Of a stretch of DNA of 64,000 nt, positions 43,652 through 53,413 are shown piece after piece. The notes beneath the pieces are model-generated. The model saw nothing but the letters and a program-made list of their open reading frames with translations, had not been told where the DNA came from and searched no databases. Within the stretch, counting starts at the first letter, position 1. Each line of letters starts with the position of its first letter. The position numbers and the translations under genes are program-made. Source of the DNA: Mariniflexile sp. AS56. Its GTDB lineage: Bacteria > Bacteroidota > Bacteroidia > Flavobacteriales > Flavobacteriaceae. The stretch is from NCBI RefSeq assembly GCF_030552475.1, contig NZ_JAUPED010000001.1, positions 62,001 through 126,000 on the forward strand. The letters are read 5' to 3'.

Positions 43652-46504
43652 TTATTTATTCAAATACATTTTTCGTCTCGAGTATAATTCATAAAACTCA
43701 TCGTCTTTTAAACTATCTATAAACAAAATGCTTTCGCCTGTACTTTTCATTTCTGGTCCTAACTTCTTATTCACATTATGAAACTTATTGAAAGAGAATA
43801 CCGGTTGCTTAATAGCAAACCCTGTTAATTGCGGATTAAAGTTAAAATCTTTCACCTTCTTTTCCCCCAACATCACTTTAGTAGCATAGTTTACATAAGG
43901 TTCTCCGTAAGCTTTCGCTATAAACGGTACCGTACGAGATGCTCTTGGATTGGCTTCGATGATGTAAACAATATCATCTTTAATAGCAAACTGAATATTT
44001 ATTAAACCAACTGTATTAAGTGCTAAAGCAATTTTTTTAGTGTGGTCTTTAATTTGTTGCATTACAAATTCACCTAAGTTGAATGGAGGCAACATAGAAT
44101 TACTATCACCTGAATGTATACCACAAGGCTCAATATGTTCCATGATACCAATAATATACACATCTTCTCCATCACAAATAGCATCAGCCTCTGCTTCAAT
44201 AGCGCCTTCTAAATAATGATCTAACAACAACTGATTCCCTGGCATTTGGCTTAATAAGTCAACCACATGCTTTTCAAGTTCTTGTTTATTGATAACAATT
44301 TTCATCCCTTGTCCACCAAGTACGTAAGATGGGCGCACTAATATTGGGAAATCCAATACATCTGCAATCGCAGAAGCTTCATCTGCAGTTGTTGCAATAT
44401 CAAACTCTGGGTAAGGAATATTGTTTTCTTTTAATAGGTTTGAAAAATGACCTCTATCTTCGGCTAAATCAAGAGACTCATAACTAGTTCCTATAATTTT
44501 AATACCGTATTTAGTTAATTTTTCAGCAAGTTTTAAAGCGGTTTGTCCACCTAATTGCACGATAACACCTTCTGGTTTTTCATGCTTAATAATGTCATAA
44601 ATATGCTCCCAGAACACAGGTTCGAAGTATAATTTATCAGCAGTATCAAAATCGGTTGAAACCGTTTCAGGGTTACAGTTAATCATGATGGTTTCATAAC
44701 CACATTCAGCGGCTGCTAAAACACCATGTACACAACAGTAATCGAACTCGATACCTTGCCCAATTCTGTTTGGTCCTGAACCTAAAACAATAATTTTCTT
44801 TTTATCTGTAACGATACTCTCGTTATCTGCATAACGTTTTCCTTCTGCAGTTTCCATATCACTTTCAAAAGTTGAATAATAATAGGGAGTTTTTGCTTTA
44901 AATTCGGCAGCACAGGTATCTACTAATTTATAGACACGGTTCACACCAAATTCTTCACGTTTATTGTAAACCTGACTTTCTAAACAGCCCAACATGTGTG
45001 CTATTTGACGGTCACCATAACCTTTTTGCTTAGCTTCAAGCAATAAATCTTTTTGGATGGTATCAATTGTAAACGTAGAAATTTCTTTTTGAAGCAAGTG
45101 TAATTCCTCATATTGTCTCAAGAACCACATATCAATTTTTGTGATTTCATGAATTCTACTTAAAGGAATTCCCATAGCAATAGCATCGTAAATAATAAAT
45201 ACACGATCCCAAGAAGCATAGGTAAGTTTTTCTATAATTTGCTCGTAGTTCTTATTTTCTTTACCATCTGCACCTAAACCATTTCGCTTAATTTCTAGCG
45301 ATTGTGTTGCTTTATGTAGCGCTTCTTGGAATGAACGACCAATACCCATCACTTCTCCTACCGATTTCATTTGAAGACCTAAAGTTCTATCAGACCCTTC
45401 AAATTTATCGAAATTCCAACGAGGTATTTTTACGATTACATAATCTAAAGTCGGCTCAAATAAAGCTGAAGTAGATTTTGTAATTTGATTCTGTAATTCA
45501 TCTAAATGATAACCCAACGCTAATTTAGCCGCAATTTTCGCAATAGGATACCCTGTTGCTTTACTTGCTAGTGCCGACGAACGCGATACACGAGGATTAA
45601 TTTCAATAGCAATAATATCTTCTTTTTCATCTGGACTTACGGCAAACTGCACGTTACATCCCCCTGCGAAATCACCAATACTACGCATCATATGGATAGC
45701 CATATCACGCATTTTTTGGTACGTTTTATCACTTAAAGTCATCGCTGGTGCTACTGTAATAGAATCTCCTGTATGAATACCAATCGGATCCATATTTTCA
45801 ATAGAACAGATTATTACAACATTATCATTTGAATCTCTAAGCAACTCTAACTCATACTCTTTCCAACCAATTAAGGCTTTATCAATCATCACCTCATGAA
45901 TAGGAGACACCTCTAATCCACGTGTTAATAACTCATCAAAATCTTCTTCTTTATGAACAAAAGAAGCGCCTTCACCACCTAAAGTAAATGAAGCCCTAAT
46001 TATTAAAGGAAAACCATACTCTTGCGCAATCTCTTTACCTTTTAAGTAAGAAGTAGCCGTTGCTTGAGGCGCCATTGGAATCCCAATTTTAAGCATCAAT
46101 TCTCTAAACTTCTCTCTGTCTTCGGTAATATTAATAGCGTCAATATCTACACCAATAATTTCTACATCAAAATCTTTCCAAATCCCCTTTTCATCTGCTT
46201 CTATGCATAAATTTAACGCCGTTTGTCCTCCCATAGTAGGTAACACAGCGTCAATATGTGGATGTTCTTTTAGAATTTTAATTAATGATTTGGTTGTAAG
46301 TGGCAACAAGTATACATGATCGGCCATTGATGGGTCGGTCATGATGGTTGCAGGATTGGAGTTAATTAAAATAGTTTCAATTCCATCCTCCCTTAAAGAG
46401 CGTAAAGCTTGCGTTCCTGAATAATCGAATTCGCATGCTTGCCCTATAACAATAGGACCAGATCCAATAATTAGAATAGATTTAAGTTTTGAATTTTTAG
46501 GCAT
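43652..46504 (-). CDS. carB: Carbamoyl-phosphate synthase large subunit, short form
   Basis: Makes carbamoyl phosphate from bicarbonate, ammonia (from the CarA glutaminase) and two ATP, for pyrimidines and arginine. 950 residues: two ATP-grasp halves (about 1-400 and 555-935), each with pre-ATP-grasp SGPIVIGQACEFDYSG or SGPNRIGQGIEFDYC, and the oligomerisation domain between. It stops after MKSTGESILF, so the C-terminal MGS-like allosteric domain of the usual 1070-residue enzyme is missing. No carA lies nearby. Regulation by UMP, IMP or ornithine through that domain is therefore not expected. Confidence 0.95.
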   Translation of the reverse strand: MPKNSKLKSILIIGSGPIVIGQACEFDYSGTQALRSLREDGIETILINSNPATIMTDPSMADHVYLLPLTTKSLIKILKEHPHIDAVLPTMGGQTALNLCIEADEKGIWKDFDVEIIGVDIDAINITEDREKFRELMLKIGIPMAPQATATSYLKGKEIAQEYGFPLIIRASFTLGGEGASFVHKEEDFDELLTRGLEVSPIHEVMIDKALIGWKEYELELLRDSNDNVVIICSIENMDPIGIHTGDSITVAPAMTLSDKTYQKMRDMAIHMMRSIGDFAGGCNVQFAVSPDEKEDIIAIEINPRVSRSSALASKATGYPIAKIAAKLALGYHLDELQNQITKSTSALFEPTLDYVIVKIPRWNFDKFEGSDRTLGLQMKSVGEVMGIGRSFQEALHKATQSLEIKRNGLGADGKENKNYEQIIEKLTYASWDRVFIIYDAIAMGIPLSRIHEITKIDMWFLRQYEELHLLQKEISTFTIDTIQKDLLLEAKQKGYGDRQIAHMLGCLESQVYNKREEFGVNRVYKLVDTCAAEFKAKTPYYYSTFESDMETAEGKRYADNESIVTDKKKIIVLGSGPNRIGQGIEFDYCCVHGVLAAAECGYETIMINCNPETVSTDFDTADKLYFEPVFWEHIYDIIKHEKPEGVIVQLGGQTALKLAEKLTKYGIKIIGTSYESLDLAEDRGHFSNLLKENNIPYPEFDIATTADEASAIADVLDFPILVRPSYVLGGQGMKIVINKQELEKHVVDLLSQMPGNQLLLDHYLEGAIEAEADAICDGEDVYIIGIMEHIEPCGIHSGDSNSMLPPFNLGEFVMQQIKDHTKKIALALNTVGLINIQFAIKDDIVYIIEANPRASRTVPFIAKAYGEPYVNYATKVMLGEKKVKDFNFNPQLTGFAIKQPVFSFNKFHNVNKKLGPEMKSTGESILFIDSLKDDEFYELYSRRKMYLNK

Positions 46505-46561
46505 TTTTACTGTTTAATAAGTGTTTTATAATATGTTACAAAAATAGGCATTAACAGATAT

Positions 46562-46590
46562 AAAAAAAGGCATTACACTTAAGTAATACC
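46562..46590 (-). terminator. Intrinsic terminator of rpmH
   Basis: On the minus strand GGTATTAC and GTAATGCC pair (one G-T wobble) around TTAAGT, followed by seven T; located 27 bases after the rpmH stop. Confidence 0.8.
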
Positions 46591-46616
46591 TTATTAATAT
46601 CAACAATTGTTAATCA

Positions 46617-46778
46617 TTATTTTTTATGTCTAGATTCAGAAGATACAGACAATTTCTTTCTACCCTTAGCTCTTCTACGAGCAAGTACTTTTCTTCCATT
46701 AACAGAAGCCATTCTTTCTCTAAAACCATGCTTGTTTCTTCTTTTTCTTTTCGATGGCTGAAATGTTCTTTTACTCAT
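46617..46778 (-). CDS. rpmH: 50S ribosomal protein L34
   Basis: 53 residues, highly basic: begins [19 protein letters not shown] and continues with [19 protein letters not shown], the standard L34 sequence. Part of the large ribosomal subunit. A full Bacteroidota promoter lies 70-100 bases upstream and a terminator directly follows, so it is transcribed alone; rnpA and dnaA are not next to it here. Confidence 0.97.
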   Translation of the reverse strand: MSKRTFQPSKRKRRNKHGFRERMASVNGRKVLARRRAKGRKKLSVSSESRHKK

Positions 46779-46847
46779 TACCTTATATCTTTAAAATTCT
46801 GAATTGTACTTTTTTTTTGTTCGTTTGGCTTTCTCCAAAACTGAGCG

Positions 46848-46878
46848 CAAATATACAAAGAGTTTTTACTTTGACAAA
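46848..46878 (-). promoter_or_regulatory. rpmH promoter
   Basis: On the minus strand TTTG (46878 to 46875), 19 bases, then TATATTTG (46855 to 46848): a perfect Bacteroidota housekeeping promoter. The predicted leader is about 60 bases. The rest of the 46779-47071 gap shows no gene. Confidence 0.8.
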
Positions 46879-47071
46879 TGTTATTTTAAAAATATTTAGA
46901 ATTAATTTTTCAGAATCAAATTTAAGCAATATTCCTTTATTTATTTGGGTTCATGAACACCTTTTTGTTAATTATCTATGGATTGATTTTGACAAAAATT
47001 TAGTTTCTTTGCATTTACAATTAAATTAGACGCTAAAAAAACATCTAATACAACCATTCAAACACTATAAA

Positions 47072-47647
47072 ATGTACAATAAAATTATAAAATTAATAAT
47101 AGCTGCAGGAATCATTGCTTTTGCAGTTTACCAATTCATAGAAGGAAACATAGGTAACGGTATTATGTTTATACTACTTTCACTTATTTTCGTGTTGCTT
47201 TATTTTAAAAACGAGTTTATTTTATTAGCATTTTTAAGGTTGCGTAAGCAAGATTTTGAAGGCGCAAAAAAATGGTTAGACAAAATTAAAAACCCAGAAG
47301 CCGCCTTAGTTACGAAGCAACAAGGCTACTATTATTACTTACATGGGTTAATGGTTTCTCAAACAAACATGAATGAAGCTGAAAAATATTTCAAAAAAGC
47401 GGTGACATTAGGTTTATCTATGAGTCATGATTTAGCCATGGCAAAACTGAACTTATCGGGTATTGCTTTTTCTAAACGCAGAAAAATTGAAGCTGAGAAA
47501 CTGCTTTCTGAAGCTCAAAAATTAGACAAACAAGGCATGTTAGCCGATCAAATAAAAATGATGAAGGAAAACATGAAACGTGCCCAAGCACCTAACCAAC
47601 ATTTTGGTGCAGGTGGCTCTGTTCGATCTCAAAAAAGAAGAGGTTAG
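47072..47647 (+). CDS. Membrane protein with TPR-like C-terminal domain
   Basis: 191 residues: two transmembrane helices (about 6-22 and 28-56), then a helical domain with tetratricopeptide-like pairs (FEGAKKWLDKIKNPEAAL, YYYLHGLMVSQTNMNEAEKY, AKLNLSGIAFSKRRKIEAEK) and a Gly/Arg-rich tail. TPR regions mediate protein contacts; the partner is unknown. Monocistronic, with a strong terminator 45 bases after the stop. Confidence 0.78.
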   Translation: MYNKIIKLIIAAGIIAFAVYQFIEGNIGNGIMFILLSLIFVLLYFKNEFILLAFLRLRKQDFEGAKKWLDKIKNPEAALVTKQQGYYYYLHGLMVSQTNMNEAEKYFKKAVTLGLSMSHDLAMAKLNLSGIAFSKRRKIEAEKLLSEAQKLDKQGMLADQIKMMKENMKRAQAPNQHFGAGGSVRSQKRRG

Positions 47648-47691
47648 ATTTCCCATAATGAGGTTTTCATTTTAGTAAAACCTTTCAAAAT

Positions 47692-47737
47692 AAAAAAAGA
47701 CCAACAAAAACATTATGTTTTTGTTGGTCTTTTTTTT
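47692..47737 (+). terminator. Strong intrinsic terminator
   Basis: A 14-bp perfect stem (GACCAACAAAAACA, 47699-47712, and its complement 47716-47729) with loop TTA and eight T; seven A precede it. A weaker hairpin AGGTTTT/AAAACCT (47661-47683) lies just upstream. Confidence 0.92.
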
Positions 47738-47872
47738 GTTCAAAAATAAGGCTCTCCCCCTATTTTCAATAAGAACTTGTGCTTAAAGCTGGTTCTTTTT
47801 CTCCCAAAACTTATTTTATTTCTTTTCAACCCCTATCTGTCTAATAATCAATACAACTTAATTTATTATTTA

Positions 47873-47921
47873 TATTTAGTCTAAATAAACTTTGTGTATT
47901 TAATTTTCAATTCTATATTTG
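47873..47921 (+). promoter_or_regulatory. Siderophore-receptor promoter with iron-box-like palindrome
   Basis: TTTG (47891-47894), 19 bases, then TATATTTG (47914-47921) is a perfect Bacteroidota promoter. A 15-base palindrome TATTTAGTCTAAATA (47873-47887) abuts the -33 element and a half-site CTAAATAAA recurs at 47942-47950 before the ATG. Position and AT-rich dyad suit an iron-responsive repressor (Fur or DtxR family); the identity of the regulator is inference. The remaining 47738-47870 shows nothing else. Confidence 0.6.
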
Positions 47922-47953
47922 CCGAGTTATTTATAATCAATCTAAATAAAGTC

Positions 47954-50332
47954 ATGTATAAAAAATTAAGTTTATTACTCATTCTAACCATTCAAGTCTC
48001 ATTTGCCCAATCGAAAATAACGGGCACAATTAATAATGAAAAACAAGAACCAATCCCTTTCGCTAGTATTCTAATTGAAAGTTCTTCAAAAGGTACCTCG
48101 GCAAACGAATATGGTTATTTTGAATTACCAACTACAATCAACGGAAACTACAACATCAAAGCATCGGCTGTTGGATACAAATCATCAACAAAAACGATTC
48201 AAATAAAAAATAATCAAAGCATTAACCTTAGTTTTATACTGGTAAATGATTCAGAACTAGATGAAATTGAGCTTTTTGGAGACCGAAACAAACACCCCGA
48301 TAAAATTGAAGCGCTCACCAGACTGCCATTAGCGCCTTACGAGCAAATTCAAAGTATTTCTATTATTTCAGAAAAAGTAATTGAACAACAGGGAAACCTC
48401 ACCATTTCGGATGCTACAAAAAATGTTCCTGGTGTATACACCTTCGCTACTTATGGAAACAAACGCGAAAGCATGTCCTCTCGTGGGTTTAGAGGTATTC
48501 CTATATTAAAAAATGGCGTGCGTGTGCATTCCGATTTTAGAGGTACTGGTATTTTAACAGATATGCAAGGTGTTGATAATATTCAAGTTTTAAAAGGTGC
48601 TGCTTCTATAACACAAGGTGTGGCAACCGACTTAGGAAGCCCTGGTGGCGTAATAAACATTGTTACAAAAACACCTAAATATTATTCTGGAGGCAATGCA
48701 TCGGTACGTTTGGGCAGTTTCGGGCAGGCACGTACCACCTTTGATGTTTTTGGACCTGTAGCAAATACCGAACATTTAGCATTTAGAATTGACGGTGCTC
48801 TAGAACGTGCAGATGGTTACAGAAATGGAATTTCATCGGAACGTTTTTACATCAACCCATCTTTGGAATGGAAATTAGACGATAAAACAACTTTAACTCT
48901 TGAAATGGACTTCTTTGATGATAGCAGAACACCCGATGTTGGAACTATTAACTTAGGAGAAAACGACACCAATGCTATTTATGATTTGCCATACAACCAG
49001 TTTTTAGGATTTGAAAACGACAAATCATTAACAAAAAGCACCTCCTATTCCATACGATTCAACAGAGATATTACAGATAAATTAAGTTTAAAAGCCGCTT
49101 TATATAAATCGGTTTTAGATTTAGATGATAAAGGAGCAAGCCTAGGATCTGTTATAAATGATGAATTTGGAGATCCTATCTACAACGAACGTAAACGTGG
49201 TTATTCCATATCAACACGTAATGATGAGAACAGTGTTTTACAATTCGATTTAGTTGGAGACGATTTAAAAACAGGTAACATATCGCATACGTTTCAAGTT
49301 GGTTTCGACTACAGAACCACAATATTCAATACCACAAGCCAAAGTGTTTCTACCATAGATACTATTAATGCGTTTACAAATAACACAAGAACTTTACCAG
49401 GTAGTCTGGATTTTGGAGCCGTAAGCATAGAAGGTTCCCAATCACGAGCACTGGGTTTAGTTGCTCAAGATGTGATTACATTTAACCATTGGTTAAAAAC
49501 ATTTTTGGGCTTCCGTTATAGCACAACACAAACCGATGCCGCTACAGAGACAACCCAAAGCGATGCTTTTAACCCTTTAATGGGCATTATTGTAACACCT
49601 CATAAAAACATCAACTTGTTTGTATCTTACACCAATAGTTCTTACCCAAGATCGGGCACACGATTAGATATTAATGGCAACCAATTAGGTAATGAACGTT
49701 TCGACCAATTTGAAACAGGCATAAAAACGAATTGGTTAGATAGCCGATTACGCTTTAATTTCACCTTCTTTAAAATAAACAACAAAGACATTAACCTTCC
49801 TGTTTATGATGAAAATTGGGTTGCTACAGCTTATTACCAAAAAGGAGGAAATGACGAACGAAAAGGTATAGAGGTAGAATTAACAGGACGTATTCATAAT
49901 AATCTAGAACTCATTACCGGGTATTCTTATATCGATGCACAATATAAAGAACACACCTCATATGTTTACGGTTCCGCCCCTTTAAACACACCAAAACACA
50001 CTTTCAATGCCTATGCAAATTATAAATTTCATGGTGATTTAGAAGGTTTATCAGCCGGAGCTGGTATATATTTTACAGGCGAAAGACCAATAAATGATTG
50101 GAGCGCCGGTGCCGTAACACATGAAGGGATTGTACCCAACCAAGAACCATTTAATGTAGAGGCATATACACAGGTAAATTTACAAGCCGCTTATCATTTT
50201 AATAAACATTGGAATTTAAGATTTTTACTAAACAACGTCTTTAACGAAATTGGCTATAACGCTTACAGAACAAGTTATATCAACCAAACCGACCCAAGAA
50301 ATTTTGCAGGCGTATTAACTTATAAATTTTAA
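47954..50332 (+). CDS. TonB-dependent siderophore receptor
   Basis: Start at 47954 gives MYKKLSLLLILTIQVSFAQS, a clean signal peptide; 792 residues. A CarboxypepD_reg domain (about 20-105: TGTINNEKQEPIPFASILIE) precedes the plug (about 120-235: QIQSISIISEKVIEQQGN, SSRGFRG, LKGAASITQGVATDLGSPGG) and a barrel ending in LTYKF. The plug wording is that of ferric-siderophore receptors (FhuE/FpvA type). Followed by a PepSY membrane protein, the usual partner for iron release. Confidence 0.9.
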   Translation: MYKKLSLLLILTIQVSFAQSKITGTINNEKQEPIPFASILIESSSKGTSANEYGYFELPTTINGNYNIKASAVGYKSSTKTIQIKNNQSINLSFILVNDSELDEIELFGDRNKHPDKIEALTRLPLAPYEQIQSISIISEKVIEQQGNLTISDATKNVPGVYTFATYGNKRESMSSRGFRGIPILKNGVRVHSDFRGTGILTDMQGVDNIQVLKGAASITQGVATDLGSPGGVINIVTKTPKYYSGGNASVRLGSFGQARTTFDVFGPVANTEHLAFRIDGALERADGYRNGISSERFYINPSLEWKLDDKTTLTLEMDFFDDSRTPDVGTINLGENDTNAIYDLPYNQFLGFENDKSLTKSTSYSIRFNRDITDKLSLKAALYKSVLDLDDKGASLGSVINDEFGDPIYNERKRGYSISTRNDENSVLQFDLVGDDLKTGNISHTFQVGFDYRTTIFNTTSQSVSTIDTINAFTNNTRTLPGSLDFGAVSIEGSQSRALGLVAQDVITFNHWLKTFLGFRYSTTQTDAATETTQSDAFNPLMGIIVTPHKNINLFVSYTNSSYPRSGTRLDINGNQLGNERFDQFETGIKTNWLDSRLRFNFTFFKINNKDINLPVYDENWVATAYYQKGGNDERKGIEVELTGRIHNNLELITGYSYIDAQYKEHTSYVYGSAPLNTPKHTFNAYANYKFHGDLEGLSAGAGIYFTGERPINDWSAGAVTHEGIVPNQEPFNVEAYTQVNLQAAYHFNKHWNLRFLLNNVFNEIGYNAYRTSYINQTDPRNFAGVLTYKF

Positions 50333-50353
50333 TTTTTAGTAATCAACTGACTC

Positions 50354-50384
50354 AAAGTACAACTTTAACTAGTTGTACTTTTTT
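50354..50384 (+). terminator. Hairpin between receptor and PepSY gene (terminator or attenuator)
   Basis: 11-bp stem AAAGTACAACT (50354-50364) and its complement (50371-50381), loop TTAACT, six T. It lies between two genes that probably act together, so partial readthrough would lower the PepSY protein relative to the receptor. Confidence 0.7.
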
Positions 50385-50404
50385 GTAGTTAAACATCTAT
50401 TTTA

Positions 50405-51538
50405 ATGAAAAAAACAACATTCAGCATTAGAAAATTTATTAACGATATCCATTTATGGTTAGGCTTAGCAAGTGGTATTATTATATTTTTAGTATGCTTT
50501 AGCGGAACCATTTTAGCTTTTGAACATGAAATAAAAACATACTTTACTGAAGAAGTTATCGTTGAAGCTACATCCAACAAACTACCTTTAGAAAATTTAG
50601 TTAATACACTAAAACAATCTAACAATGGCTTTGTTACGGGTGTAACCATACCCGTAGAAGCAAACGAACCTTATCTATTTTCTGTAAAGAAAGATTTGAA
50701 AGAACGTCGAGGCACTCAAATATTAGTTAACCCTTACACCTCAAGTATTCATAAAATTGAAAAAACAAAAACAGACACATTCCTATTCACCATGTTTAAA
50801 CTACATCGATGGTTACTTTTAGAAACTACTATAGGTAGACCTATAGTAGGCGTTGCCACCATTATTTTTCTATTACTTGCTGTTTCAGGAATTGTTTTGT
50901 GGTTTCCAAAGAAATTAAAATGGAAGCATATAAAGCATGGACTAAAAATTAAAACCGGTGCCAATTGGAAACGTATTAATCACGATTTACACAACACACT
51001 CGGTTTTTACGCCTGCATCATCATAGTAATTATGGGTGTTACTGGCTTATGCTGGTCGTTTCAAAGTTACAGAGAAGGTTTGAGTACTATTTTGAATGCT
51101 AAAATTTTTGAAAGAACAACGCCCGAATTTAATTTGGATGCTAAAAACAAACCCGTTTCTCTAGATGAAGCCTTGAAAATAGCCAATACGACTTTAAATT
51201 ATAAAGGAGAACTCGCTGTTACTTTTCCGAATAAAAAAAACAATTATTATACTTTCAGAAAATCGAATGAGGAAAATTGGTCGCCTGTAACAACAGATAA
51301 CTTATACATGGATTCTTCGGGAAGTATTTTAGCTATAGAATGGTTTAAAGACAAACCCTTAAACATAAAAATAGCAGCACTAATACGCCCTATACATACA
51401 GGTGAAATTTTTGGTACACTATCAAAAATCATTTATTTTATAGCCTGCCTCATAGCAACAAGTCTTCCTGTGACAGGTACTATTATCTGGTTGAACAAAT
51501 TAAAAAAGAAACGTAAAAAGACAATCACCACTTCATAA
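50405..51538 (+). CDS. PepSY-associated transmembrane protein (ferric-siderophore reductase-like)
   Basis: 377 residues, four transmembrane helices (about 20-42, 139-160, 195-215, 338-362) and two periplasmic PepSY-type regions. The N-terminus FINDIHLWLGLASGIIIFLV and the HRWLL and HDLHNTLGFYA stretches supply the membrane-facing histidines of this family, also named iron-regulated membrane protein PiuB. Such proteins are thought to reduce ferric siderophores at the inner membrane. Located 72 bases after the siderophore receptor. Confidence 0.88.
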   Translation: MKKTTFSIRKFINDIHLWLGLASGIIIFLVCFSGTILAFEHEIKTYFTEEVIVEATSNKLPLENLVNTLKQSNNGFVTGVTIPVEANEPYLFSVKKDLKERRGTQILVNPYTSSIHKIEKTKTDTFLFTMFKLHRWLLLETTIGRPIVGVATIIFLLLAVSGIVLWFPKKLKWKHIKHGLKIKTGANWKRINHDLHNTLGFYACIIIVIMGVTGLCWSFQSYREGLSTILNAKIFERTTPEFNLDAKNKPVSLDEALKIANTTLNYKGELAVTFPNKKNNYYTFRKSNEENWSPVTTDNLYMDSSGSILAIEWFKDKPLNIKIAALIRPIHTGEIFGTLSKIIYFIACLIATSLPVTGTIIWLNKLKKKRKKTITTS

Positions 51539-51557
51539 AAGCATGAAATTCAATTAT

Positions 51558-51593
51558 AAAAAAAGGCGTAAAACTTAGTTTCACGCCTTTTTA
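51558..51593. terminator. Bidirectional intrinsic terminator
   Basis: GGCGT (51565-51569) and ACGCC (51583-51587), extended by a partly paired AAAAC/GTTTC, with seven A before and five T after, between convergent genes. Confidence 0.82.
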
Positions 51594-51616
51594 ATAAATT
51601 ATTAGTGGACTTTTCC

Positions 51617-52543
51617 CTATTGAACATCATAGTATCCCTTTTCAGGAATCTCTATTGTGTAATTTTTTCTTGACCTATTATTAAGTTTAGGCTCACGCAA
51701 CCAAGGGTTGTGAATTTTCAATATTTTATAATTGATTCCATATTGTTCAGCGAAGGCAGTGAAATCTGTAACTTCCGTATTAATTTCAACTTTATAGGTA
51801 GGCACATTTGAATACAAGTCTTTATCTCTAAAATTAAAACCATATTTCGCTGGATGCGTTAAAATTTCTTTAAGCGCCACAATTCTAAACACATAACGGC
51901 CTGTTTCTTCACCCAATAGCAAATCATAATAATTTTTCACATTTTGCTCTCTTAAATATCTAGAAACCCCCGCATTACCCGCATTATATGCAGCAGCAGC
52001 TAAAGTCCAAGACCCTAAACTTTCTTTTGATTTCAATAAGTACTCACAAGCTACTTCTGTAGCTTTTTCTAAATGATAACGCTCATCCACATTATCATTA
52101 ACCTCCAACCCATTTTCGCGTGCAGTTGCAGGCATTATTTGCCAAACGCCTCGTGCCCCAGCTGGAGACACCGCATTTGTTAATCCACTTTCTATTACGG
52201 CTAAATATTTAAAATCGTCTGGCACACCATACTTTGCCAAAATAGGCTCAATAATGGAGAAATATTTCTTGGCACGTTTAAACATTAACAAGCCGTTAGA
52301 CTGCCAATAGGTATTAACCAAAAGTTCTTTATCCATACGTTCTAAAATATCCGGACTTTTAAGCGGCATAGGTTCTCCTGCAAAATCTAAATTGCTAGGT
52401 ACTTGAAGCGCGTAAACATTATAATCGTTTATAAGCTTCGTTTCAAAATTAGCATCGGTAGGCGCATCTTGAATGGCATAAACAAATAGTGCACACAAAC
52501 TTAATAACCCCACAAACGCCAGTATTCTCTGTATAATCTTCAT
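51617..52543 (-). CDS. Lytic transglycosylase (SLT family, MltD-like)
   Basis: 308 residues: N-terminal signal or anchor (about 5-24), helical linker, then an SLT domain with catalytic Glu118 in FKYLAVIESGL, GARGVWQIMPATARENGL and AAAAYNAGNAGVSRYL. The C-terminal region (about 240-305) resembles a degenerate LysM, FAEQYGINYKILKIHNPWL. It cleaves peptidoglycan with 1,6-anhydro product formation in the periplasm. It starts 35 bases after an alpha/beta hydrolase gene on the same strand. Confidence 0.9.
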   Translation of the reverse strand: MKIIQRILAFVGLLSLCALFVYAIQDAPTDANFETKLINDYNVYALQVPSNLDFAGEPMPLKSPDILERMDKELLVNTYWQSNGLLMFKRAKKYFSIIEPILAKYGVPDDFKYLAVIESGLTNAVSPAGARGVWQIMPATARENGLEVNDNVDERYHLEKATEVACEYLLKSKESLGSWTLAAAAYNAGNAGVSRYLREQNVKNYYDLLLGEETGRYVFRIVALKEILTHPAKYGFNFRDKDLYSNVPTYKVEINTEVTDFTAFAEQYGINYKILKIHNPWLREPKLNNRSRKNYTIEIPEKGYYDVQ

Positions 52544-52578
52544 TTTTAAAAAGTTTTATTTAAAGGTAAATATTTTGT

Positions 52579-53244
52579 TTAATTCTCTAAAATTATCCTT
52601 GGTAAATTTTCGTTAAACCACTTATATTTATTGATAATCATGATATGAGTTCCTCCTTTTATCACAGTACAGTCTGAAATGTTTTTAATAGGAAATACCG
52701 CATCACAATCGCCATGAATATGAACCATATCTTTTCTACTTATTTCTTGATTCCAGCAAACCATTTCTTTAACAGCCCAACTTAAATAAGCAGCGTCATT
52801 TACCGACAAATATTTTTTATATAACTCAAGTCGTTTGGTAATATTGCTCCCAAAAGCATACTTTGTGAAAAGCTCCATATTGCTTACCAATTGCGTTGGC
52901 AGTAATTTATAGGCCTTGGTTGTTTTGGCTAGCGTCATTTTTCTTGGTAATTCCTGCACAGACTTGACACTAGAAATAATAATGAGTTTCCTAACTGATA
53001 TATGTTTACACATTTCTTGAACCAACACCCCACCAAAGGACACGCCTATTAACACGACACGATCATGGCTTATGTGCGTCGTCATTCGCAAAGCATAGGC
53101 ACTTATCGTTTCATTTTTTAAAGGCAACATCCACTCTAAATAATGAATTTCAAATTGATTTTCAGGCAATTTAATATATTCAAAAATTTTAGGACTTGCA
53201 GCCATTCCTGGCATCAAATACACATGTATTAGTTCGGCGCTCAT
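52579..53244 (-). CDS. Alpha/beta hydrolase
   Basis: 221 residues, cytoplasmic. Nucleophile elbow GVSFGG (Ser69), oxyanion region LMPGMAAS near the start, acid residue in HIHGDCDAVFPI and catalytic His in KGGTHIMI. A compact single-domain hydrolase; the substrate is unknown, most likely an ester or thioester. Neighbouring lytic transglycosylase gene may be co-transcribed. Confidence 0.82.
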   Translation of the reverse strand: MSAELIHVYLMPGMAASPKIFEYIKLPENQFEIHYLEWMLPLKNETISAYALRMTTHISHDRVVLIGVSFGGVLVQEMCKHISVRKLIIISSVKSVQELPRKMTLAKTTKAYKLLPTQLVSNMELFTKYAFGSNITKRLELYKKYLSVNDAAYLSWAVKEMVCWNQEISRKDMVHIHGDCDAVFPIKNISDCTVIKGGTHIMIINKYKWFNENLPRIILEN

Positions 53245-53413
53245 TCGGTCTCATTTAAAATCCAAATCCCTTAAAACTCTAACAGTTTATTTCATAAGGG
53301 ATTAACAATCACATTACTTTTTAGTAACGATTATTTTTTGTACTTTTGCAAAACAAATTTATAAAATAGTACTCACTATTTTAAGTTTACTACAAAATTA
53401 AAAAATACTTACC

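Noticed and set aside
46754-47029. 91-codon plus-strand frame opposite rpmH and its promoter
   Set aside because: It overlaps rpmH and its perfect promoter, is of poor composition and has no family resemblance.
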